The notes under the pieces were generated by a model. That model ran no database searches. It was given only the letters and a program-made list of their open reading frames with translations, and had not been told where the DNA came from. A program made the position numbers and the translations under genes. This document shows positions 24,645 to 32,068 of a stretch of DNA of 64,000 nucleotides, in pieces (the first letter of the stretch is position 1; every line of letters begins with the position of its first letter). Location of the stretch: the NCBI GenBank assembly GCA_036822015.1, contig DAISIL010000003.1:41656-105655 (forward strand), written 5' to 3'. The stretch comes from DAISIL01 sp036822015. GTDB taxonomy: Bacteria; Bacteroidota; Bacteroidia; Cytophagales; Bernardetiaceae.

Positions 24645-26957
24645 ATGCTTGTTCAACTGATACGCCTTTGTTGGGTTGCTTTTTCAGCGGTTGTCCTGAT
24701 CCTCTTTTTGTGGGTCTTTGGGGTGATGGATAATTACTTTGGTTGGTTTGGGGGTATGCCAGACTTACAAGAACTCGAAAACCCCCGCACCGAACTTGCC
24801 TCCGAAATCCGATCAGCTGACGGCGAACTACTGGGGAAGTATTTTTACCAAAACCGCACACCCGTAGGTATTGACGAAATTTCGCCTAACATGATTCATG
24901 CGCTGCTGGCTACGGAGGATATTCGTTTTTATGAGCATTCGGGTATTGATCTCATCAGCACCGGGCGGGTCATCAAAGGTCTCCTGACCCTTAACCGACA
25001 AGGCGGCGGCAGTACGATCTCCCAGCAGTTGGCGAAGAATCTATTCCGCACCCGTGAGGTGCGTTTTGAGGGATCGCTGGTGCGCACCGAAGCAGGAGAG
25101 CCTCGGGGCAAGCTCAAAAGTGCGCTGCGGATGTTGATTATCAAAACGAAGGAGTGGATCATGGCCATCCGCATTGAGCGGACCTTTACCAAAGATGAAA
25201 TCATCACCTTGTACCTGAATACCGTTGATTTTGGGCGAAACAACTTCGGCATACAAGTCGCTGCCCAAAAGTATTTTGGCACCACTCCGCGTGAACTTTC
25301 CGTCGATCAGGCGGCCGTCCTGGCCGGAATGCTCAAAGCACCCACGCGCTACAACCCCTTCACTAACCCCGAAAACAGCATCCAGCGGCGCAATGTCGTT
25401 TTGGCACAAATGAAAAAATACGGCTATCTCAATCAGAATGCCTACGATTCGCTTCGTCTGGCTGATCTGGGAGCCATCGACGACGACGGGCAGATAGCCA
25501 ACGAACACAACGAAGGGCTGGCGACCTATTTTCGTACCGTCCTACAAAACTACCTCGTCAAGTGGGGACGCGAAAACGGCTATGACATCTTTGCCGATGG
25601 ACTCATCATCCATACCACCATCGACTCCCGTATGCAGGCACACGCCGAGCGCGCCATGCAGGATCACATGAAGAAAATCCAGGAACTCTTCATCGAACAC
25701 CTGCGCGGACGCAAACCCTGGATTGACAAAAACTACCAGGTCATCCCCGACTACCTCGAGCGAGTCAGCCGACAAACCCCCCGATACCGGCAGCTCAAAC
25801 GCCTTTATGGTGCCGATATGCGCCGCATCAATCAGGTGATGACCCAAAAAGTACCCATGCGTGTCTTTGATTGGAAAAGCCCTGGTTATGAGAAAGATAC
25901 CGTGATGAGTCCCATGGATTCGATCTCCTATTACAAGCACTTCATGCACTTTGGGATGTTGGCCATGGAACCCCAGACGGGACACGTCAAAGCCTGGGTC
26001 GGTGGTATCAATCACAAATATTTTAAATTTGATAATGTTACCAGTGCCAGACAGCCCGGCTCTACCTTTAAGCCCATCGTTTATGGCACAGCTATCGCGG
26101 AGCGGGAGTTTCATCCTTGTTTTGAAGTCGTGGACGCGCCCGTTACGATCCAGCTAGAAACCGGAGAAACCTGGACACCCAAAAACAGCGATGGCTACTC
26201 GGGACAAACCTTTACCTTGCGCCAGGCCATGGCCCGATCCATCAACACCATCGCCGGATACCTCATGCGTGAGATCGGCCCCCAGCGCGTGGTCAAGTAC
26301 GCCCAGGACATGGGCATAGAAAGCAGACTTGACCCTGTCCCTTCGCTTTGTCTTGGCACAAGCGATGTGAGCGTCAAAGAACTCGTCGGGGCTTACGGGA
26401 CGTATGTCAATCTAGGGACTTGGCGGGAACCGATCTTCATCACCAAGATCACGGATCGTGACGGTAAAGTAATTCAGGACTTTTATCCCAAAACGCGGGA
26501 GGTCTTCTCGGAACAGAATGCCGCTATCATGCTCCACATGTTGCGTGGCTCCCTCCAGGAGCGCAACGGTACAGCCTTAGCCCTCAACCGTTATCAGTTT
26601 GTACAGGGCAATGAGGTAGGCGGAAAAACAGGCACAACCCAAAACAACATGGATGGTTGGTTTGTCGGGCTAACCAAAAACCTCGTTGTGGGCGTGCGCG
26701 TGGGTGGAGAAGATACGAGCATTCACTTCCGTACTACTGCCCTCGGGCAGGGCGCACGGGCGGCCATGCCTGCCTACGGGATGTTTATGGATTTGATCTT
26801 TGCCGATCCCGAGCTAAACTACCAAAAAGGACCCTTCAAGCGACCCGCCCAGGAGATCAGCGTAGAGCTAGACTGCCAAAAATACAAGCTTCCCACCCAG
26901 GGCGATGAGTTTCTCCAGCTGCTTGATCGAAACAGTGCCGCCGAGGATGCGATGTGA
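24645..26957 (+). CDS. mrcA: Penicillin-binding protein 1A (bifunctional)
   Basis: A 770-residue class A PBP that polymerises and cross-links peptidoglycan. A transmembrane anchor (about 5-27) precedes a GT51 transglycosylase domain with EDIRFYEHSGID near residue 90 and STISQQLAKNLF. The transpeptidase domain shows S473-T-F-K, S532-I-N and K661-T-G. The sequence fits PBP1A rather than PbpC, which lacks this N-terminal plan and carries a BiPBP_C domain. The start follows a -7 box by 21 bases. It is monocistronic. Confidence 0.94.
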   Translation: MLVQLIRLCWVAFSAVVLILFLWVFGVMDNYFGWFGGMPDLQELENPRTELASEIRSADGELLGKYFYQNRTPVGIDEISPNMIHALLATEDIRFYEHSGIDLISTGRVIKGLLTLNRQGGGSTISQQLAKNLFRTREVRFEGSLVRTEAGEPRGKLKSALRMLIIKTKEWIMAIRIERTFTKDEIITLYLNTVDFGRNNFGIQVAAQKYFGTTPRELSVDQAAVLAGMLKAPTRYNPFTNPENSIQRRNVVLAQMKKYGYLNQNAYDSLRLADLGAIDDDGQIANEHNEGLATYFRTVLQNYLVKWGRENGYDIFADGLIIHTTIDSRMQAHAERAMQDHMKKIQELFIEHLRGRKPWIDKNYQVIPDYLERVSRQTPRYRQLKRLYGADMRRINQVMTQKVPMRVFDWKSPGYEKDTVMSPMDSISYYKHFMHFGMLAMEPQTGHVKAWVGGINHKYFKFDNVTSARQPGSTFKPIVYGTAIAEREFHPCFEVVDAPVTIQLETGETWTPKNSDGYSGQTFTLRQAMARSINTIAGYLMREIGPQRVVKYAQDMGIESRLDPVPSLCLGTSDVSVKELVGAYGTYVNLGTWREPIFITKITDRDGKVIQDFYPKTREVFSEQNAAIMLHMLRGSLQERNGTALALNRYQFVQGNEVGGKTGTTQNNMDGWFVGLTKNLVVGVRVGGEDTSIHFRTTALGQGARAAMPAYGMFMDLIFADPELNYQKGPFKRPAQEISVELDCQKYKLPTQGDEFLQLLDRNSAAEDAM

Positions 26958-26982
26958 TTTCACGAAAGGGTAACACGCGCCG

Positions 26983-27015
26983 TTTGTGGTATTGGCGCAA
27001 AAGGACGTACATTTG
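26983..27015 (+). promoter_or_regulatory. Promoter of the ArsC-like phosphatase gene
   Basis: TTTG (26983-26986), a 21-base spacer and a perfect TACATTTG (27008-27015), ending 25 bases before ATG 27041. Confidence 0.65.
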
Positions 27016-27040
27016 AAGTAAATTCACTTACTCACTTCCC

Positions 27041-27715
27041 ATGATGCGTCTTCTGATCTTACTCCCTTTCTTTCTGGCTTTTCAATTTCCTATATCTATG
27101 AAGCTCAACCCCAAGGTATCGGCATATCTGGACAGTTGCGAAAAAAACTTTGCGACGATTTCCGATGAGCGCAAGGCAGCACTTCGAGAAATCATAGCTT
27201 TCATCGCCGCACAACAGCAGGCAGAGCAGCCCGTGAAGCTGACCTTCATTTGTACCCACAACTCCCGACGCAGCCACTTTGCCCAGGTGTGGGCGGCAGC
27301 GGCGGCGGTTTATTATAGTGTGCCAAATGTGCATACGTTCTCGGGCGGCACGGAGGCAACGGCTTTTAACCCGCGCTCGGTGGCAGCCCTTCAGCGGGCC
27401 GGACTTTCGATCCAGAAAACCACCGAAGGCGATAACCCACGCTACGAAGTAACCATCGCCGAAGGCGAAAAACCACTGGTGGGTTTCTCCAAAAAGTACA
27501 GCAATGATCCTAACCCGACCAAAGATTTTTGCGCCGTGATGACCTGCTCCAGTGCCGATGAGGCTTGTCCCGTAGTAGCAGGAGCAGCTAAGCGTGTGGC
27601 GATACCCTACGAAGACCCCAAAAAGTCGGATGGACGGATCAACGAAACGGCTACCTACGATGAGCGTTGCCAGCAGATCGCGACGGAGATGCTGTATGTT
27701 TTTTCGCAGCTTTGA
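27041..27715 (+). CDS. ArsC-like low-molecular-weight protein tyrosine phosphatase
   Basis: A 224-residue protein with the LMW-PTP P-loop C71-T-H-N-S-R-R-S (CX5R type). It fits the Bacteroidota low-molecular-weight phosphatase/arsenate reductase-like group, which has a helical N-terminus and a DEACPVV segment with an extra cysteine. Arsenate reduction is possible but unproven, and no arsenic genes are nearby. The first 19 residues look like a signal peptide (LLILLPFFLAF). An internal ATG at 27098 gives a 205-residue cytosolic form with the usual N-terminus, so the start is open. A clear promoter lies just upstream of the first ATG. Confidence 0.8.
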   Translation: MMRLLILLPFFLAFQFPISMKLNPKVSAYLDSCEKNFATISDERKAALREIIAFIAAQQQAEQPVKLTFICTHNSRRSHFAQVWAAAAAVYYSVPNVHTFSGGTEATAFNPRSVAALQRAGLSIQKTTEGDNPRYEVTIAEGEKPLVGFSKKYSNDPNPTKDFCAVMTCSSADEACPVVAGAAKRVAIPYEDPKKSDGRINETATYDERCQQIATEMLYVFSQL

Positions 27716-27720
27716 GTAAT

Positions 27721-27728
27721 TAAATTTG
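27721..27728 (+). promoter_or_regulatory. TAAATTTG -7 element of the ICMT-like gene
   Basis: A perfect TAnnTTTG just after the ArsC-like gene. Initiation about 5-7 bases later would fall at the first arm of the inverted repeat at 27732. Confidence 0.45.
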
Positions 27729-27731
27729 CAG

Positions 27732-27801
27732 ATACCCTACAAAGACCGTATATTGTTTCATTTTTTAGTTTTTTTCAGGAAAAAAGGTCTTTGTAGGGTA
27801 T
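27732..27801 (+). promoter_or_regulatory. Perfect 16-bp inverted repeat covering the start codon
   Basis: Arms at 27732-27747 and 27786-27801 are exact complements, separated by 38 bases. The second arm includes the first two bases of the ATG at 27800, and covers the site where a ribosome would bind. No T run follows on either strand, so it is not a simple terminator. It could be a leader hairpin that masks translation, or an operator dyad. Confidence 0.6.
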
Positions 27802-28549
27802 GGCATTACAAGAAGAGTTTGAGGTACAAGGCAACTGGCTTTTTAAGCGCCGGAGCTATATGCCCATGGCTGCACTTTTGGCGGGCTATGGATTGTTCCT
27901 AAAAAAAGAAATTTATCCAGAAACTTCTTTTTTTGGAGGAACACCTTACGAAATTTACTACGAGATGTTTTGCCTAGTTGTAAGTTTATTGGGGCTATTG
28001 GTGCGTGTGTACACCGTAGGTCATACGCCCAGGCATACGTCGGGACGCAACACCAAAGAAGGACAGGTAGCTGATACCCTCAATACGACGGGTATTTATT
28101 CGGTCGTTCGGCATCCACTCTATCTGGGTAACTTCTTGATGTGGTTGGGTTTGGCGATGCTAACGGGTAATTTGTGGTTCACCGTAGCATTTGGTTTGTT
28201 TTATTGGGTGTATTATGAACGGATCATGTACGCCGAAGAGCAGTTTTTGCGCCGTAAGTTTGGTGAGCAGTACACGAGATGGGCAGCCGAAGTGCCAGCT
28301 TTTTTTCCTTTGGTGAAGTGTTTTAGGAAACCTTGCCTGCCTTTTAATTGGAAAAAGGTAATCAAGAAAGAAAAGAACGGTACCTTTGCTTTATTTCTAC
28401 TTTTTACGATTTTTGATATATCGGAGGAATTTTTGCAGAAAGATCAGTCCTACAACTATTTTTTGATTGGGCTTACTGGCTTGACGGGTATAGGATATGT
28501 GGTTATCAAGATTTTGAGAAAGAAAACAAAGTTACTTCGGGAGGATTAA
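27800..28549 (+). CDS. Isoprenylcysteine carboxyl methyltransferase-like membrane protein
   Basis: A 249-residue integral membrane protein with hydrophobic segments at about 20-35, 52-72, 110-150 and two near the C-terminus (185-200 and 212-230). The ICMT/PEMT signature is visible as TTGIYSVVRHPLYLGNFL, with a following YYERIMYAEEQFLRRKFG. Relatives methylate prenylcysteines, phospholipids or lipid A phosphate; the substrate here is unknown. The extra C-terminal helices are beyond the core fold. The start codon is embedded in the inverted repeat described separately. Confidence 0.8.
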   Translation: MALQEEFEVQGNWLFKRRSYMPMAALLAGYGLFLKKEIYPETSFFGGTPYEIYYEMFCLVVSLLGLLVRVYTVGHTPRHTSGRNTKEGQVADTLNTTGIYSVVRHPLYLGNFLMWLGLAMLTGNLWFTVAFGLFYWVYYERIMYAEEQFLRRKFGEQYTRWAAEVPAFFPLVKCFRKPCLPFNWKKVIKKEKNGTFALFLLFTIFDISEEFLQKDQSYNYFLIGLTGLTGIGYVVIKILRKKTKLLRED

Positions 28550-28552
28550 ATT

Positions 28553-28585
28553 AAAAAAGTCCCTTTCCGATTACCGAAAAGGGAC
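28553..28585 (-). terminator. Terminator of the HMG-CoA reductase gene
   Basis: An 11-bp stem (28559-28569 with 28575-28585, one G-T pair) and a 5-base loop. On the minus strand it is followed by six T, so it ends transcription of the gene stopping at 28619. Confidence 0.85.
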
Positions 28586-28618
28586 ACAGCATTGGTCAAA
28601 AGCAGGCGCGTCTTCTTA

Positions 28619-30172
28619 TTAGCGGTTGCGTCCGTATTGCTCATGGCTAGAGACCCAGTCGGCCGAAGAGATCGCCGAGGCTAGGGAGAGTTCGCCGGAC
28701 AGCACAACAGCAGCCACAATTTCGGCAAACTTATAGACGCGATCACGTCCGTAGCAGTCCATCATTTCGAGGCACTCCCGCTGGGTGGCCAGACCTGTAC
28801 CGCCGCCATAAGTAGCCACGATCAGCGACGGGATGGTGATGGAGATGTACATATCGCCTTCGGGGGTGAGTTCGGTGTGCAGGATGCCCGCCGAGGATTC
28901 GGAGACGTTGGCTACGTCTTGTCCCGTGGCAATGAACATAGCCGTGATACCGTTAGCCGAGTGCAATCCGTTGTTGTTAGCCCCGGATAGAATGGCTCCT
29001 ACGTTGGCTACCTGGGCATGATAGGCCAGTTGTTGTGGATCGACGCGCATGGTCTGGATCAGGATGTCGCGCTTGATGACACATTCGGCCGTTACGCGCT
29101 TACCTCGGGTGTGCATCACGTTTACCTGAGAAGCCTTTTTGTCGGTGGCCAGGTTGGATTCGAGGTAAAAGTTGGTGATACGGTTTTCTTTGTAGTTGTC
29201 AAGAATCCAGCTACAAGCGGCAAAGGTAGCCCGTCCGACCATGTTTTGTCCGGCGGCATCTCCGGTCTTGAAGTTGAAGCGGAGGTAAGCAAACTTGCTA
29301 GCTAGGTAGGGGTCGATGTAAGAGAGCTTGCCAACGCTTGTCGTGGATTCGGCTTCTTCGGCGATCTTGGGGGTATTGGCCTTGATCCAGGAAACAAAAT
29401 CACGCGCCCCACGGGCATTCTCGAAGATAAAAACGGGCGCCCGTTGCATGGCATCCTCTACGACGGTACAGATGGCTCCCCCGCAGAGGTTGAGCAGTTT
29501 CATCCCTCGGTTGTAGGAGGCAACCAGTGTTCCCTCGGCGGTCGCCATCGGAATCAAAAACTCACCCTTAGCGTATTCACCATTGACTTGCAGCGGCCCC
29601 GCAATGCCCATCGGTACCTGAGCCACGCCCACGAAGTGTTCGCAGTTGCCGTGTGTGATGTGGGGATCGAAGGAGTAGTTGGGGACGTGCTGAAGCTCTT
29701 TTCCCGTGATTTGTTTGGTGAACAACTGACGCATCTTGATGGCATCGGGGCTGTAGTCGTCGTTCTCGTCGCGGGGGATACGCACCATGTCTTTATCGGC
29801 GACGGAGATGGCATCTTCGACCGAAAATTTGAGCTTACCAAAAGGGTCTGACTTAACTTCGATCTGGATTTTGTGTTTTTTGCTATCCGGTAGATTCCCG
29901 ATAGGTGCCGAAACCTTCAAGACCTTGCGCAGCGGAAAATCTACGGGTGCATCTGCGGATACCTGATCCCCCGAAATGACTGTTCCGTTGCCGAGATCGA
30001 AACGGAGTTGCTCGCGGGGGATTTCGCGGTCATCAATTCGGATGCTTAGCATTTCGGTCAGTTGGGCATCGCTCAGGCGGTTCTTGATCGAGAACTGGAT
30101 ACCGTCTTCGGTGTTCTCGAGGCTCCCGCGATTGTAGAGCTGTTTGAGGACTAGACTAGGAATCTTCATCAT
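28619..30172 (-). CDS. hmgA: Hydroxymethylglutaryl-CoA reductase, class I-like
   Basis: A 517-residue HMG-CoA reductase producing mevalonate for isoprenoids. An N-terminal region of about 120 residues precedes the catalytic domain. Catalytic residues are visible: Glu in ATAEGTLVAS, Lys in TDKKASQVN, Asp in TGDAAGQNM, and the C-terminal His in SSHEQYGRNR. The ATYGGGTGLATQ motif binds NADPH or substrate. The start is placed at ATG 30172, with a second ATG next to it; the frame opens 87 bases upstream. It is divergent from the ECF sigma operon. Confidence 0.9.
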   Translation of the reverse strand: MMKIPSLVLKQLYNRGSLENTEDGIQFSIKNRLSDAQLTEMLSIRIDDREIPREQLRFDLGNGTVISGDQVSADAPVDFPLRKVLKVSAPIGNLPDSKKHKIQIEVKSDPFGKLKFSVEDAISVADKDMVRIPRDENDDYSPDAIKMRQLFTKQITGKELQHVPNYSFDPHITHGNCEHFVGVAQVPMGIAGPLQVNGEYAKGEFLIPMATAEGTLVASYNRGMKLLNLCGGAICTVVEDAMQRAPVFIFENARGARDFVSWIKANTPKIAEEAESTTSVGKLSYIDPYLASKFAYLRFNFKTGDAAGQNMVGRATFAACSWILDNYKENRITNFYLESNLATDKKASQVNVMHTRGKRVTAECVIKRDILIQTMRVDPQQLAYHAQVANVGAILSGANNNGLHSANGITAMFIATGQDVANVSESSAGILHTELTPEGDMYISITIPSLIVATYGGGTGLATQRECLEMMDCYGRDRVYKFAEIVAAVVLSGELSLASAISSADWVSSHEQYGRNR

Positions 30173-30330
30173 CTGTATTGGTGTGTTTGAGGGTGAGTAA
30201 CAAAACAAATCCATTAAAAACGGCTTGAATATACAAACAAAAAGGTAAAAAGATAGCACAAGCCGATATTTTTGGCAAAATATTTTTATATTGATTTTTC
30301 TTTTGTTGTGCCGAATAGCCCCACAAAGAC

Positions 30331-30873
30331 ATGATGGATGATTTGACCCTACTCGAACGTGCCGGCGGTAAAGACCTCAAGGCTCAAGAAGAATTTTACA
30401 AGCGGTATTACGCCTATGGCATGAGCATCTGCCTGCGTTACTCGCGTAGCCGTGAGGAAGCCCAGGAGGTACTCAATGATGCCTTTTTTAAAATCTTCAC
30501 CAAAGCCCAGATGTACAGCTATCATCAATCCGTACAGGCATGGCTACGGCGTATCTTCATCAACTCGGCCATTGATTATTATCGCCGCCAAAAGAAACAT
30601 TATCATCACCTCAACGTAGAAGACATCAAAGAGGAGGGGGCTGATCCCCAGGCGATAGACCTGCTATCGGTGAAGGAAATTTATGCCCTTGTCCAGACAC
30701 TCCCAGATATCTTTCGCCTGACGTTTAATCTTTACCAAGTTGAGGGTTATTCCCATGAGGAGATTAGTCAAATGTTGGATATTCCCGTAGGGACATCCCG
30801 GTCTAATCTCTCGAGGGCCAAGCGCAAACTTCGACAAATGATCCAGGCACGCGATGAAACACCGATACGATAA
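30331..30873 (+). CDS. ECF RNA polymerase sigma factor
   Basis: A 180-residue sigma-70 family ECF factor. Region 2 (about 20-90) contains YKRYYAYGMSICLRYSRSREEAQEVLNDAFFKIF and the RRIFINSAIDYYRRQ helix. Region 4 (about 115-170) has LPDIFRLTFNLYQVEGYSHEEIS and the recognition helix PVGTSRSNLSRAKRKLR. It is first in an operon and overlaps the next gene by 20 bases. Such pairs are usually sigma/anti-sigma. No canonical TAnnTTTG box is clear upstream. Confidence 0.92.
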   Translation: MMDDLTLLERAGGKDLKAQEEFYKRYYAYGMSICLRYSRSREEAQEVLNDAFFKIFTKAQMYSYHQSVQAWLRRIFINSAIDYYRRQKKHYHHLNVEDIKEEGADPQAIDLLSVKEIYALVQTLPDIFRLTFNLYQVEGYSHEEISQMLDIPVGTSRSNLSRAKRKLRQMIQARDETPIR

Positions 30874-32068
30874 CCATTGGCTCAATCGACTGTGTTGGCG
30901 CTTGCGCCGGCAACCTTCGCCTCCTCCCCCAGAGGAAATCGCTTGTGGGTGGGAAAAACTACGGGAACGCCTCCTGACCGAAGACCAGCGGTCGCCCTGG
31001 AGGCTTTGGTGGCAGCGACGCTCGGGCTTGGAGTGGCTCCTGTTCTTGCTTTTCATCACCGCAACGGGCATCTTCGGGATTGCTACCCACCTGGGAGAGC
31101 AGGAGCGTTTGGGACAAGTGCAGAGACCACTCCCGATCTTATACACTGATCCATCTTTGCCCTCGCTGGCTGCTCGTAAGTTTACACCTAAGCCTGCATG
31201 GACATCCATATCGTCACCCCGACGAGTAAACGCCAACTCCTTATTTGTCGATACAACAACGGTAGCCTCTCGGGCAGATACCGTATCAGACGTGCCTGCA
31301 TACGCGCTTCTGGAAGGGCAGTATCAAGCCTGGCCGAGTACCGCCCCTCAAATCTCCCCGCCCGTAGCCGTAGCTGCCGAGCAGGCGCAGCCAAGTCAGC
31401 GTAAGCGATTGCGGATAGATGTTGGGCTGGCCGTAGCTCCTATTTGGCACATCAACCAGGGCAGTCAGGCTAGTGCCAGAATCAAATCCGAGCTAGGACT
31501 AGAGGTAGGAGCAGCGGTGCATTATCGTTTGCACCCCCGTTGGGAACTCAACAGCGGGCTTTTTATCTTGAGCCAATTTTCGGCTTTGCGCCGCCCTTCT
31601 CCCGAACGACTGGCCGCCCGCTGGTCGCAGGATTTTATCATCGACCAGCGCGAAACCACCGAAGGCGGGTTGGTTATCCTGAACATCCCCCTTCAAGTGC
31701 GGCATAGCTACGCCTTCGGGAAGTACAACCAAAAGGCTTTTTATGTGCAAGGAGGTGTGTCTAACTATTTGTACCTCAAAGAGCTGTTCTCCGTTAATGT
31801 AGAGCGTGTCTTTGCCAACCAAGCGGCACAGGGCATCGAAGTACGCCATCACCAACACGCCCGAACGATTGAGCGCAGCGGACAGATGGACTTTCTTAGC
31901 ACACTTAACGTATCGACGGGGCTGAGTTGGCGCTTGTCCTCAAGTGCTTGTTTGCAGGTGGAACCCTTCTTACACATCCCCCTCCAAAACCTGACCTCGC
32001 AGCAGATGCGTTTTTATACGACCGGAACGCGCCTTCGTCTTAGTTGGGGCAAAAGCCCAGAAAAATGA
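30854..32068 (+). CDS. Putative anti-sigma/outer-membrane beta-barrel protein
   Basis: A 404-residue protein whose first about 55 residues are basic and cytoplasmic (with a run of four prolines), followed by one transmembrane helix (about 58-79). A long polar linker (80-175) leads to a C-terminal region (175-404) of alternating amphipathic strands like the PorT/OmpA-fold barrels. The gene overlaps the ECF sigma gene by 20 bases and is overlapped by the next gene's ATG. By position it may hold the sigma factor, but I see no ZAS zinc motif or FecR domain. The inner-membrane helix together with a barrel-like end is odd. Confidence 0.6.
   Translation: MKHRYDNHWLNRLCWRLRRQPSPPPPEEIACGWEKLRERLLTEDQRSPWRLWWQRRSGLEWLLFLLFITATGIFGIATHLGEQERLGQVQRPLPILYTDPSLPSLAARKFTPKPAWTSISSPRRVNANSLFVDTTTVASRADTVSDVPAYALLEGQYQAWPSTAPQISPPVAVAAEQAQPSQRKRLRIDVGLAVAPIWHINQGSQASARIKSELGLEVGAAVHYRLHPRWELNSGLFILSQFSALRRPSPERLAARWSQDFIIDQRETTEGGLVILNIPLQVRHSYAFGKYNQKAFYVQGGVSNYLYLKELFSVNVERVFANQAAQGIEVRHHQHARTIERSGQMDFLSTLNVSTGLSWRLSSSACLQVEPFLHIPLQNLTSQQMRFYTTGTRLRLSWGKSPEK

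Noticed and set aside
24645..26957. PBP as the PbpC partner of the A2M gene
   Set aside because: The domain plan and motifs fit PBP1A, and glnN and the transporter gene lie between it and the A2M gene.
27732..27801. The 16-bp repeat as a rho-independent terminator of the ArsC-like gene
   Set aside because: No T run follows either arm in either direction.
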